From Petaurus breviceps papuanus (taxonomy: Eukaryota > Chordata > Mammalia > Diprotodontia > Petauridae), in contig JAMXIF010001195.1 in NCBI GenBank assembly GCA_028583685.1, positions 15,851,329-15,915,328 of the forward strand: DNA of 64,000 nt, written 5' to 3'. Positions 43,545 through 54,540 of the stretch are shown here, piece after piece. Position 1 is the stretch's first letter. The number at the start of each line of letters is the position of its first letter. The notes beneath the pieces are model-generated. The model ran no database searches. It was not told the origin of the DNA and saw only the letters and a list, made by a program, of their open reading frames with translations. Position numbers and translations under genes: made by a program.

Positions 43545-45530
43545 GTTGAGGTCATGGTATGGCCCAATTGGTGCATGATTAACTAATTAGAGAGTGGGAA
43601 GATGGACCTAATCTCCCTCCTCACATCCCTACCATGGCCAATCATGGGCTTGTCTCCAACACAACCCCACCTAACCCCAACCATTACAATCCAACAACCT
43701 CACACCCACACACCTTCCAATTTTCTATGCAAGCCCCCAATGTCTAAACTGGAAGTTATCGCCTCCATACAGTTATAGTCTAACCCAATCTAGGCAGCAA
43801 CTGCAGAAGTATCATTGGAAAATTCTTTGTTCATCTTCCTCATAACCCTATCTCCTTCCTTCCAAAATATCCACTCAAGGAAGAAAAATGATTGATTTGG
43901 GTTCACAATCAAAAAGTGTGAAGACTACTAGACTTGATGCCTTCTAATATCTCTCCCAACCCTAACATTATATGATTGTCATTTTACCTTCTCTTTCTGT
44001 TCAATATTTATTTGAAAGGAAAGAAATAGCATCGAGGTGAGAATGGGAAATCAAAAGCTAGGGTATGATTTGAGGCACTTATTTCTCTAATATAGAAGGT
44101 AGCTATGAGGACTCTTCTGTCCTTCAATTTGCCTGTGTAAAATAGCAATGCTCTATGTCCTTACTTATTGGGCAAGTAAGGTACTTAATGTCATTCAAGT
44201 AGTCATTCAATGGGCATCCAATGTATGACAATTTTCAAATGCCAGATAGGATGTAAGATCAAAGCAATGATAAAAGTCAGCTTCTTCCTTTTAGGCCCAT
44301 TCATTTTGATTTGTTGATGCTGCCCTTTTGAGGTTTGATCCAACAATTCCACATTCTTTGATTAGACCAATTTCTCTCAAGGACTGCTTTTTAAGCAGGC
44401 TCAGCAATTCTCTCACTTTCATTCAGCACAACTCCACATGCAACATTTCATTTTTGTATTGGTCCTGTGCATTTTGCGAGCATCGCTTTATTTGAAAACG
44501 ATGTACACAATAATATGTTTCTGTCTCCAGATTGTGTCTGATTTAGCTGACAAAAGATTTCAGCAGTCAGTGTGGCCAGCAGCTATTGGAAAGCAGCCAG
44601 CGTTAATAACAAAATAAATACAAAGAGGAGGCAGGAGAACAGCAAAACACAAGAATAATGGGTTCTACCTTCCTGGGCTAACTGGCACTAAGGAATGTGC
44701 ACACAGTCACAGAGAAGAAAAACATCAATTTGGGGGGAGCGTTTTGTGAATGCATCTTTCTTAGCTAAAAACTAACATATTATCTATCCCTTGACTGGTA
44801 AGCCAAATGCTTTCAATGGAAGTGGAAGAGTTTGGGTTTGGTCTGGTTTGGCTTGGGAGCTGCTTGTTTTGTTCTGTTTTGCATTAGGGGTGATTACAAT
44901 GAGCCTGTAGCTTTGCTGGGAGCTGTGATGCTATATTTTTATATATGGGTGACAATATGTTATTTTATAATAAAGATTGAGAATATTTCACAATGTTGAA
45001 TAACAAAATACTAAACTTATACCCCCTTTGTACTGAGGCAAATATACATCAAAGTAATCATGGAGGGAAGGGAAAAACCAAAACGTGACCTGATATTTCA
45101 AGTCTAGGCATTTAATGTCTCATTATGTGTGCTTCTCAAAGTATTATTGAAATGCATATTGTCTCTCAAGTAGGATGCATGGAAAAGTCCACAAGACCAC
45201 TATGAATCCATAGTTTACCCAAAAAGACAGGAAAAGAAAGGAAAAAAAGAAGTAGACATTCACTCTACTCTTCAATGGGACACATTTATATTCTTGGGGA
45301 AAGCATAAACACATGTTTAAATTCCTTTTTTTCCCCATGTCCACCATTCTGAAGACTATTTCAAGAATTCTCTTCCATTTCAGAAACTATATGAACCTGA
45401 TGAACTAGACTACTTACTATTCCCTCCAGTTTTTTTTCCATTTCTTTCCCCCCTTTGAGCATGTGCTGATATAATGCCTTGTTATTTATTTTTTTCCCCT
45501 GACACACATACCTTCCTCTTCTATCCAAAA
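43545..45530. other. Repeat-poor DNA, candidate conserved non-coding part
   Basis: No repeat recognised. The part at 44440-44640 ('gaaaacgatgtacacaataatatg', 'gctgacaaaagatttcagcagtcagtgtggccagcagc') is well-mixed unique sequence and looks most like a regulatory element. No coding frame longer than 70 codons. Confidence 0.3.
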
Positions 45531-45534
45531 AGGG

Positions 45535-46110
45535 TCATCTCAAATGTTGTCTCTTCAATCAAGCTTTCCTTGGTTCCCACCAGATGGAAGTAATCTCTGT
45601 CCTCCAAACTCTCATACCATTCTGGATATCTTCCATGAATTCATCATAGTCTATTTTTCAACGTGATCACCTGTGTACATGTGATCTCTTCCTTGCTCAC
45701 TAAGTGCAGGAACTAGGAATTTTAGTGGAATGAAAATTAAATGGGAGTCAACAGTATGACCCTGTGATCAAAAAAGTTCACGTGAACTTTGACTTTATCT
45801 TTGGACTGCATCTCCTCCCCCACCCCAACCTAGAAGATTAAGTAAAGCCTTGCTACAACAGACACTTAATATGCATTTGCTGAATTTAATTGAGTCCAAT
45901 TTGTCCTTCCTAGCATTTTTACATCTACTATCTTACTTTGGGTGGTCACATGGACTCCTAGAAAGAGCATTGGTCTTAGAGTCAGACAAGAGTCGGAGAT
46001 TAGCTTCAAAGTTCCTTATTTCAATACCTGGTGAAAAGTTGACCTTAATTTTTCTCATCTCCAAAATGGGATAATACAATGTACTTTATTTCATAGTGTT
46101 TTTAGAAGAT
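45535..46110 (+). mobile_element. L2 fragment and a CORE-SINE
   Basis: 45535-45720 is L2-like ('caatcaagctttccttggttcccaccagatggaag...cactaagtgcaggaac'). 45945-46110 is SINE-like ('ggactcctagaaagagcattggtcttagagtcag...catctccaaaatgggataata'). The part between is not recognised. Confidence 0.6.
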
Positions 46111-46129
46111 TAAAAATGGAATGATGGAC

Positions 46130-46345
46130 AGTCTAGATCTGTCATTTATCAGTAACTCCTAAATGTGGAGACTCCCTCCACTGATGAAAATTGGCAACTA
46201 ATCTGTAATATATAGTTTTAGAGAGTATTGTGAAGTTGTCACTTGCCCATAATCCCACTACTGTTATTTGTCAGTGGTAGGACCTAACCAGATTTTCCTG
46301 ACTCCAATTTCCATACCTCTCTCAATTATATCATGCTGCCTCTCA
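46130..46345 (-). mobile_element. THER/MIR-type SINE, antisense
   Basis: 'ctgtcatttatcagtaactcctaaatgtggagactccctccactgatg...gaagttgtcacttgcccataatcccac...ttcctgactccaatttcc...catgctgcctctc', the THER-type order. Confidence 0.75.
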
Positions 46346-46527
46346 TGACCATATATTTTGAAACTTTTTGAATGGGTTTTTAAAAAGTGATTCTGTAAAG
46401 TATTCATGCTAATTGTATTTTATCCGAATGTAGTGTTCACTTCATTGGCCCTCAAAATGTATTTGACGCCTCCAGAATGTAAAGTAAGTTACTTCCTGAT
46501 CAATAAATTTACAAATTATGCTACCAA

Positions 46528-46655
46528 TCAGACAAAGAGCATTTGTTAAGCTTTTGTTTTGTTCTAGGCACTGTGCAAGCTACAAGGAATACATTTACAG
46601 AAGCAAATAATTCCCTGACCTTAAGAAGCTTACTATTGGGAGGAGGGGGGATACA
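46528..46655 (-). mobile_element. L2 3' end, antisense
   Basis: 'aagagcatttgttaagcttttgttttgttctaggcactgtgcaagctac...aattccctgaccttaagaagcttactattggg'. Confidence 0.8.
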
Positions 46656-47469
46656 TCACATTCATAGGTAAGTAGTATGGGATACACACACACAATCCCA
46701 AAATGATGGGAGAGATCACTAACAACTGGGGAAACAGATTGAGAGAATGAATTATAGAATATCAGAATTTAAAAAGGACCTACCTCAGAAGTCAAACCCT
46801 ATGCCTGGCTTTGCTTTTACAACATCCCTGACCCAGTTAACAAAGCTTCTCCTGAAGTTCTCTAGTGATGAGGAAATCACTAGCTCCTATGGCAGCCAAT
46901 TCCTCTTTGGATAGCTCTATATTGTCTACATACATTCCCATATATTAGGCTGAAATCTACCTTTTGACAGTTTCCATTCATCATTCCTTGCTTCTCCCCT
47001 CTGGGGCCAAAACAAGTATAATCTCTCTTGCACCGGACAGTCCTTCAGATACATGAAGACAATATTTTTGCCTCCTTAAATTCTTTCTTCTCCAAGTCTG
47101 ATATTTCTAATTCTCTTCAATTCGTTCTCATATGATATAGGTTTTAGTGTCCCCACTATCCTGCTAACTTCCTGTGACCATACCCACCTTGCCAATCTCT
47201 TTCCTAAAATGGACTGACCACAATACTCCAGATGTGGTCTGACCAGCACCACAAATTTCACATGACTATCACCTCTCTGGTTCCAGGAAGCCCATTTCTA
47301 TTAATGCAGTCTTCATTAGCATTAGCTTTCTGGACAGCGATGTCATGATTGTCTCATATTTAGCTCTTAGTCCACTAAAAGCCTCAGATCTTTTTTCAAA
47401 TGATTTATTATAAACTATTAAATATCAGTACAACTAAATCTGCTATGTGACTATTTACTTTTAAATAAA

Positions 47470-47870
47470 TGACTTTCAGCACACAAAAATGTCATAACTT
47501 TCATCACTCCAGATCTCCATTTGGGTTCTTTATTGATCCCCTTGATTTTTCTTCTTGTATAATTATAGTTAATTTACTCTCTTCTTATGGGTCTGGTGCT
47601 TTTTTTTCACTTGACATTATTTAATAAATGTTTTTTCCAAATTCTTTATAATCCTCATGTTTGTTAAAGTTAATTGCATTATAAAATTCCATTACATTAT
47701 TGTACTACCATTTACTTAATCATTTCCTTATTGTTGGACATTGAAGCTGCTTCTAGTTTTTTTTTCTTGAATTAAAAATAATGCTCTTATGAAAATCTTT
47801 GTACATATAGCTTTTGGGGGGTTGTTTTCTTTTAGGGCACATTCCTATCATTGTTTCAAGTCTTGTTCAT
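47470..47870 (-). mobile_element. L1 3' ORF2 fragment, antisense, inside the CR1-like LINE
   Basis: 'ccatttacttaatcatttccttattgttggacattgaagctgcttctagttttttt...aatgctcttatgaaaatctttgtacatatagc' corresponds to the antisense of the L1 ORF2 end (the part encoding the Trp/Tyr-rich C-terminus). Confidence 0.55.
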
Positions 47871-48089
47871 ATCAGCTGTTGTCAAGACATGAGCCCACCA
47901 TTCTGTACTTACATAGTTGAAGTTTTTCATCTAAAATGTTGGTCTTTACATTTTTCCTATAAACATTTCATTTATTAGATTCAGCCCAACATTCTAATGT
48001 GTTGAGAATATTTTAGATATTAATTCTGTCATCCAGTATGTTAGTTAACCTTTCCATATTCATACCATCTGAAAATTCAATAAGCATAT

Positions 48090-48370
48090 CATCTAGGTAG
48101 TTAGCTGGTACAGTGGAGAAAGCACTCAGCCTGGGTTCAGGAAGTCCCGAGTTCAAATTCATCCTCAGATATTTACTAGCTATGTGATCTTAGGCAAATC
48201 AATTCACCTCTGCTTGCCAGAGTTCCATCAACTTTAAAATGGGGATCAGACTAAGATCTATGTCACAGGGTTGTTATGACAATCAAGTGAGATAATATTT
48301 GTAAAGAACCTAACTCATATTCGGCACTTAATAAATGTTTATTCCCTTTCCCTTTCTTTCCTTCCCATAT
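48090..48370 (+). mobile_element. THER/MIR-type CORE-SINE, near full length
   Basis: 'agttagctggtacagtggagaaagcactcagcctgggttcag...gagttcaaattcatcctcagatatttactagctatgtgatcttaggc...cacagggttgttatgacaatcaagtgagataatatttgtaaag...gcacttaataaatg'. Confidence 0.9.
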
Positions 48371-49154
48371 ATCCCCAAGTCATCAATTTTAAAAACAGCA
48401 GAATAGAGGAAAAGACAGAACTCTGCAGAGCTGCTGTAGAGACCTCCCACTAGGTTGATAGTGACCTCCATTAGTTACTACTCTTAAGGTCTGGCATGCA
48501 ACCATTCCAAATTCACATAACCATCTTGTCTTTCAGCCCACAACTTTCGAACTTGTCAACAAGGATATAGTGAAAGACTTGGTCAAATGCCTTTACTGAA
48601 ATTCAGCTTTGCTATTTCTGGGACATTGCTCTCATCTACCAGTATGGTAATCCTGCCAAGATAAGAAAGGAGGCAAATTTGACCTGACCTATTCTTGATG
48701 AACCTGTGCTGGCATCTATAAATCACTGTTTGCCTTTCTACAAGCACATAAACCACTCCTTAAATGATCCTTCAATGGATACATGATCTCACCGATATCG
48801 CACTCTTTCCATCAGTGTAGATTACAATCTATCCACACCTTCCCATCGTGCTTGAATCTCATTCATTCCCTTCCATTAAATCCTCCATCAGAACTCTGCC
48901 TAATGTTCTAGAGAGGTCTTCTAAGTCTTTTAAAAACATTTCTAGGGTATTAACGAAGTACTCTATTATCACATAGCTCTGTTAAACATCTGGCCTCTTT
49001 TTCCAGATATATATTTATTGAGGGATACCCCTCTCTTAAGCTACTTCTCACACATGGTTTGATAGAGTAGAAGGAACATTTGACTTGTTCTTATAAAAGA
49101 CATACCTAAATCCTACATGGTTACTATGTGACTAAAAGTAAGACACATATCAAC

Positions 49155-49345
49155 AACAATAATAGCTAACATTTATATGGCACTTACTATGTGTAAGGCA
49201 CTGTGCTAAGTGTTTTATAATTATTAATTCATTTGATCCTTAAGCTGCCTCATCTGTAAAATAAAAATAACAATTCCTGTAGTATATATAATGAGATTGT
49301 TGTGAGGATATAAAGACATATTTGTAAATCTTAAGGTATTGTATT
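49155..49345. mobile_element. MIR fragments in opposite orientation
   Basis: 49155-49240 is antisense MIR ('acatttatatggcacttactatgtgtaaggcactgtgctaagtg...catttgatcct'). 49240-49345 is sense MIR ('gctgcctcatctgtaaaataaaaataac...gagattgttgtgaggatataaag'). Confidence 0.75.
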
Positions 49346-49370
49346 CAATGTCAACTTTCACTGAGTCATT

Positions 49371-49505
49371 TTTTAAATTAAAAAACACTTTATTGCTAAA
49401 AAAAATGCCAACCATCATTTGAGCCTGCAGGGTCTTGCCTTCATGTTGATGGCTGCTGACTGATCAGAGTAGTGGTTGCAGAAGGTTGGAGTGGCTGGGG
49501 CAATT
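49371..49505 (+). mobile_element. Tigger (pogo/Tc1-mariner) fragment within the transduced segment
   Basis: 'aattaaaaaacactttattgctaaaaaaaatgccaaccatcatttgagcc' and 'gggtcttgccttcatgttgatggctgctgactgatcagagtagtggttgcagaaggttggagtggctggggcaatttctt' follow the mammalian Tigger1 subterminal sequence, with a short segment of the consensus missing between the two parts. No transposase motif is included. Confidence 0.8.
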
Positions 49506-49712
49506 TCTTTTTTTTTGTATTATATTTTTTAAATTAAATTTTATGTTTATTTTTAGTTTATATCAATCATTTCCACAAGATTTTGAGTTACAAATTTTCT
49601 GTCTTTCCCCTACCCACCACCCCAAAACAGCGATCCCATTGTATACTCCCGTCCCCAATTTGCTCTCTCCTATATCCTCTCCCATACCCTCCTCTGACTT
49701 TCCAGTAGGGTA
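49371..49712 (-). mobile_element. 5'-truncated L1/HAL1 3' end with transduced Tigger sequence, 11-bp TSD
   Basis: ACTGAGTCATT at 49360-49370 and 49713-49723 flanks the block exactly. On the minus strand the block reads: HAL1-type 3' UTR (49712 to about 49513; compare 37221-37400), an A-run (about 49513-49505), then Tigger-like DNA to 49371, which supplies a second AATAAA (about 49396-49391) and an A-rich end. This is the structure expected of a 3' transduction, where the transcript ran past its own poly-A site into flanking DNA and the whole was inserted together. Confidence 0.8.
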
Positions 49713-50430
49713 ACTGAGTCATTGTTGATAATAATCTGCTACCTATTAACATATTCCACAAATCTCTCAATGGCCCATTGACTCATTCACAAATCTGATT
49801 CTTTAGAGACTGTTGCATCCCATGATTCATCGCTGTCTAGTATCACTGAAAAATATACATGTTAAAAAGATGAGGTTTTGCCCCAGGTTCCAATATGGCA
49901 TCATTGAAAGCACTGCATACCATGTTTCCCCAATAATAAGACACTGTCTTACTATATTTTTTGGACAGAAAAACACCAGAGGGCTTATTTTCAGGGGAGG
50001 GCTTATTTTAATGAACATTGACAGCAATTTTAATAAACAGGTAAATGTGAACAAAAAAATGTACCTTTATTCAATAAGCAAATCACTGGGGAAGAACAGG
50101 ATGACGCGCTCACTGCTGCAGCTCTGATTGGATGCGGCGTGCGTTTCACGGGGAGGAGAGGGACGGTACATACAGAGGGTACTGTAATGTAGCATGTAGC
50201 GCAGGGCATCACCTTCACTACAGTAGCGATCTCAATAGGGCTTATTTTCGGGAGAGGGCTTATTTTCGAGGAATCTTACACAGTAAGGGGAGGGCTTATT
50301 TTTGGGATGGGTCTTATTATCGGGGAAACACAGTAGCTCCCCAAAAGCAATCCAGGCTGCTCTCTTCCTCTTACTAATTTATGCATCTGGCTTATCATCT
50401 ACTGAACCCTTTGGAGCCATAGAAATTGGT
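49713..50430 (-). mobile_element. RTE-like LINE C-terminal fragment, split by a MITE
   Basis: 49713-49919 and 50336-50430 are the two sides of one fragment. On the minus strand they recall the RTE-type 'RAAWIAFG...LYxSExWATTVSKES...VTERAMER' region (KRAAWIAFGE at about 50366-50336; NSL.RIRFVNESMGH near 49780). The order and sequence parallel 54560-54800. Heavily decayed. Confidence 0.5.
49920..50333. mobile_element. TA-flanked MITE, 414 bp, terminal inverted repeats
   Basis: Ends TGTTTCCCCAATAATAAGAC (49923-49942) and, read inward on the other strand, TGTTTCCCCGATAATAAGAC: one mismatch in 20. Flanked by TA at 49918-49919 and 50334-50335. Several internal GGGCTTATTTTCGGG-type subrepeats (49981-50010, 50238-50270, 50290-50305). 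The centre is rich in CpG (50103-50170). A TA target fits Tc1/mariner-type movement; the exact family is not identified. No coding capacity. Confidence 0.85.
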
Positions 50431-50463
50431 GGATGAATTCAATGGACTGCCCATTCAACTGTT

Positions 50464-50600
50464 TAAATGAATGAATAAATGAAAAATAATTTATTACATG
50501 ATTACTAAATGCCAAGTACTGTGCTAAGTGCTGAGAAAACAAATAGATAAAGTGAGATAGTCTCTACTCTCACACTCTTGGGAGAGAGTACATAAAAGAA
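50464..50600 (-). mobile_element. L2 3' end, antisense, with TGAA-type tail
   Basis: 'gaatgaataaatgaaaaataatttattacatgattactaaatgccaagtactgtgctaagtgctgag...agtctctactctcacactcttggg'. Confidence 0.8.
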
Positions 50601-50824
50601 AGTAGGCCAGATGAAAAAACCCATTCATTAGTAAGACATATGTCAAGGTCCTAGGTTACATAAGCAGATCAGATTATAGTGCTGAGGTAATGCAGGATAC
50701 AATATCAGAGTAGATGGTAAGACCTGAAGGACTCTAGGAGAGAGCAGGAGGGCAAATAATATGTCCTAGTGGTCATTAATCTCATAGGAAGAAATGAAGT
50801 TGTTGACTCCTATTTTATCCAACC

Positions 50825-51140
50825 CTGTGAGCATGGTGGTACCTACCAATAATCCCGAGTGGAAGGGCTGAAGCTGATTTTAAATTTGGGGATTCTGAGC
50901 TACAGTAAGATTAAAGATGAGTAGGCACCCATATTAATTTCAGCAGTAATATGGTAAACCCCCAAGAAGGAGGGCATCACCAGACTGTCTAGGGAGGGGG
51001 AAACTCACCTAGGTCAGAAACAACAGGTCAAAATTTCTATGCCATGCAGCAATGAATCTTGCCCCTGAGAGGTCACAGCACTTCCATACTGATTGAGATA
51101 GGAAAAACTAGTATAAAACAAAACAAAACGAAACGAAATT
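50825..51140 (+). pseudogene. RN7SL: 7SL (SRP) RNA pseudogene, full length, A-rich tail
   Basis: The whole ~299-nt 7SL RNA can be followed: 'gagcatggtggtacctaccaataatcccgagtgg' (5' Alu-domain part), 'gcacccatattaatttcagcagtaatatggtaaacc', 'gggcatcaccagactgtctagggagggggaaac', 'cctaggtcagaaacaacaggtcaaaatttctatgcc' (SRP S-domain part), then the 3' Alu-domain arm 'agaggtcacagcacttccatactgattgagatagg'. An A-rich (AAAAC)n tail follows (51112-51138), as in L1-mobilised RNA copies. Many substitutions and some gaps rule out a functional SRP RNA. SRP RNA scaffolds the signal recognition particle in the cytosol. Confidence 0.85.
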
Positions 51141-51144
51141 TTAA

Positions 51145-51685
51145 AACCAGGGAGTTGGATTAGATGACCTCAAAGGGCCTTCCATTTATAAATCAATCTT
51201 CTAATCATCCTTTTAGGCACAATTGGCCATCATGTAACCAAACTAGTCCAAGCAACCAACATCTTCATGAAAGTAGAGAGCACTTTACTCAGATTCCCAA
51301 ATATTAGACTTCTCTCTTCTCAAACATGCAGATAAATGGAACTGTCTTTCAAATTGTTGGGGGGGTTTTTTGCTCACTCGTCACCTCATATGTCAATATC
51401 TAAGCAGGGTTTTCACTCCTACATATTCATTACTTAACAGCACTTAATTATATTCACATGTAATATGTGGCATATAATATAGTGTAATATTAGCATATAA
51501 ATAATATGCTATATGTCTAAAATGGGAGAGTAGTCTGATGTCAATATTTGGGGGTCTCAGTGCTCTCTCTATGTTTGCTAAGAGGAATGTGTGGGTATTT
51601 ATGTTTATTTATAAATATATTTATATGCATTTAGATATAAATATATATATATATGTAATAGTGGAAATCAAAATGTAAGGATGTT
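51145..51685. other. AT-rich DNA, no gene recognised
   Basis: 51147-51200 ('gagttggattagatgacctcaaagggccttcca') resembles a CR1/L3 3' end. The rest, including ATAT-rich 51600-51655, is not recognised. Confidence 0.4.
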
Positions 51686-51689
51686 TAAA

Positions 51690-52730
51690 AAATTTAAACT
51701 CTCTAGATTAACAGAAAAGGAAATAGAATATCTACACAAACCTATTTTAGAAAAAAGATATTTAATAGGCCATAAATGAGCTTCCTAAAAAAATATAAGG
51801 ACCAGATGGATTTACAAGTTAATTCTATCAAGCATTTAAAAATTAACTAATTCCAATATTAAATAAATTATTTGGAATAATAGGCAAAGAAAGAGTATAA
51901 TCAAACTCCTTTTATGAAACAAATATGGTGATGCTATCTAAATCAGGAAGAGCAAAAACAGAATAAGAAAATTATAGATTAATTTCACTAATGATATGGA
52001 TGCAAAAATCCTAAAAAATATACTATCTAGGAGAATTGCAATAATATGCCACCAAGGTTATACATGGTGACCAGGTTGGATTTATACCAGGAAAGCAGGG
52101 ATGATTTAACATAAAGAAAATTATTAGCATAATTGATTATGTCAATAACAAAAGTAACAAAAAATCATGCAATTATACCACTAGATGCAGAAAAAACTTT
52201 TGACAAAATTTAATACTCATTCCTATTTAAAAAAACACTAGAAAGCAGAGATATAAATAGATTTTTCCTTAAAATGATAAGAAGCATCTATCTTAAACCT
52301 TCAGCAAGCATTATTTGTAATAGGGATAAGCTAGGAGCTGTCCCAATAAAATCTGGAGTGAAACAATGATGCCCATTATCATCAACATTATATTAGAAAT
52401 GCTGTAAATTGTAAGAGAAGAAAAATAAATTGAAGGAATCAGAATGGACAATGAGGTAACAAAACTCTCTTTTTGCAGATGGTATGATGATATACTTTGA
52501 AAATCCTAGAAATTCAACTAAAAAGCTAGTTAAAACAATGAATAATTTAGCAAAATAGTGGGATATAAAATAAACCCATATAAATCATCAGCATTTCTAT
52601 ACATCATCAACAAAATCCTACAAGAAGAGATAATAAGAAACAGCCCATTTAAGATAGCCATAGACAACACAAAATACCTGGTAGTGTACCTGACAAGACA
52701 AACCCAGGAACTACAGGAACATAATTAATC
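51690..52730 (+). mobile_element. L1 ORF2 RT-domain fragment
   Basis: Reads through stops as L1 RT: 'DAEKTFDKI' (52187-52213; family form DAEKAFDKI), 'FLKMIRSIYLKPSASIICN', 'SGVKQ.CPLSS' and 'FADGMMIYFENPRNSTKKL' (52477-52535; family form FADDMILYIENPKDSTKKL). One of the two catalytic Asp residues has become Gly. Stops in all frames. Confidence 0.88.
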
Positions 52731-52734
52731 AGCA

Positions 52735-53465
52735 GCTTCAGCCTCCGGAACTTTTGCCCCAAGGAAAACATGTTGAATCAGGGGAAGGTTGTGGGGTCCT
52801 CTGCTAGCCCTGGATGGGGACACAGGTGCACTGACCAGACATAGTCCCAGGCTGTGGCTTGGGCAAAGAAGATCAAGCAAACACATACTGGTTGATGCAA
52901 CCACAGAGATGTGGGGACCCCTGCTCACTATAGTCACTCACAGAAGAGAGGAGTCCCTGGTTTTAGTTTCAGGGCAGAGGGGTGAGCTGAAGCTTGCAGC
53001 TACCAGAGGGACTTCAGGAAATAGGAGTGTTTGTTGTGACAGCATTGCTTTGAGTCCTGGTCTTGGCCCAGGGACAGAGAGTAGTGTCTGATATCAGGTC
53101 CCCAGATAGAACTCAGAAAACAATAGCAAAAATAAAACCAAAAAACCTGAAGCTTTAGACACTATCCCCACACCTTGGGACTAGAGCCTGACTGACTTAG
53201 AGTTAACATCCAAGAAATGTCACTAAAAAAATGAGTAAGCAAAAGGGAAAGAACTCAACTATAGATCATTACTAGGGTGGTTGAGAACATCTGGGTTCAA
53301 ACTTAGAAGAAGACAGAAGTCAAAAAAGCTACTTCTACTTTAAAAAAAATGACCACAAGTCCAAAAAGAGTTCTTGGAAGAGCTCAAAAAGGACTTTAAA
53401 AACCAAATAAGAGATATTGAGGAAAAAATTAGGGAAAAAATAAGAGTAATAGAACAATAATTTTT
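52735..53465 (+). mobile_element. L1 5' UTR and ORF1 N-terminus, 3'-truncated
   Basis: A GC-richer leader (52735-53215) is followed by ORF1 start sequence: MSKQKGKNST at about 53232, then SYFYFKKNDHKSKKS (about 53325-53370) and heptad-like KNQIRDIEEKIREKI. It stops at about 53462 within the coiled coil. An L1 piece that keeps its 5' end but lacks its 3' end is unusual for target-primed insertion and suggests later deletion or recombination. Confidence 0.6.
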
Positions 53466-54540
53466 TTTAATCTTAAAATAGTGGAGGTCAGTTGAACCAG
53501 TCACCCCATTCTACCTCATTTAAACCAACTATCAAAATACCATAGTGTTAATGCCTTTATCAGTGACAGCATTTCTATTGAGCCAATCAATCAAATATAT
53601 TTAATTAAATATATGCCCTATGGGTCTTCTACAAAATATCGAGTCAGTTCAGAATACAGTATTCAAGTATTCGGAAACATAGAAGAGATAGAAGATAACC
53701 CTTCAGATGAGATTGCTTGGCAGTCGTATGACAAAATTGTATCATCTCTGGCTCCCATCACTATCTTGATCAGAAAACAACCTTGTAAATTTCAGAGTGC
53801 CAAAGGATTCCATCTTTTCATCAATATCCTAGCATCTCGGAAACAGTGATGATTGTCAGGAGTGTCAGCATCAAGCATTAACGACAAAATAGAACCAGGA
53901 AGGAAAAGCAGCTTTAGGACTCTACGAGTCCAGCTGCAGGGAACTTCTTGAGGCCTCCAATTAAAGAACTTCTAGGAGCCATGAGTTAGCCCCTTTGCCA
54001 TATGTGCTCTAAGACTGAGTCCACTTTGCCATTGATCTCTTTATGTACTGGTATGCAAGTGTGTCAGAGACTCTTGGGGTCAGGGGATGTTTTAAACCAA
54101 TTGATTTGCTATATATACCTCCTTAGTAAACACCCATCTTTAAGCATAATTGACTGTTACCAACTGATACTCATTGGGGAAGCACACCAGTGGACGCTTG
54201 TGAGCTATAGCATTAGTAAGGCATACCTCAAACCCCTCAGGCCTATGCCAAGAAGCCCAGTGCATGGGACTTTTTGATCTATGATCTGTTCAACATGAGG
54301 GCTCCTTAACAAGGTGAAAATTTCAATTCATAACATTTATTCTGTGTGACTCTAGTCCATGTACACTGATAAATGCTAGGGGTAGTAGAGATGGGGTCTC
54401 TAGATTTCTCAATATTATACAGCTGCCAATGGAGTAATTAGGTTACCCATCCATTAAGAGTTTACTCTTTCCTATATGACCAATCCATTTTTTTTGTTAT
54501 TCTCTCTAATGCACTACTTCTCCTGTGCAATTATTCAGTG
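53466..54540. other. No gene recognised
   Basis: Contains plus-strand frames of 78 codons (53613-53849) and 91 codons (54002-54277) with no recognisable domain. 53990-54280 has an LTR-like look (TATA-like 'ctatatatacctcc' at 54109), but nothing firm. Confidence 0.3.

Larger units (their letters stand above)
46740..49000 (-). mobile_element. CR1/L3-like LINE, long antisense relic with insertions
   Basis: Minus-strand RT: KNRSGQICLLSYLG, then AKLNFSKAFDQVFHYILVDK (about 48700-48540) and WRSLST...FKLMTWG, the CR1-clade pattern of an FSKAFDxVxHxIL block and a FINDLD-like block. LVRPHLEYCGQSI (47260-47220) is the 'VRPHLEYCVQFW' block, followed by the 3' region to 46740. Between 47470 and 47870 an antisense L1 piece intervenes, and a SINE lies at 48090-48370. 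Confidence 0.75.

Noticed and set aside
50825-51140. Functional SRP RNA gene
   Set aside because: Many substitutions in both arms and an A-rich retrocopy tail in place of a Pol III terminator setting.
53613-54277. Two plus-strand frames (78 and 91 codons) as genes
   Set aside because: No domain, no neighbouring exon-like signals, low-information composition.
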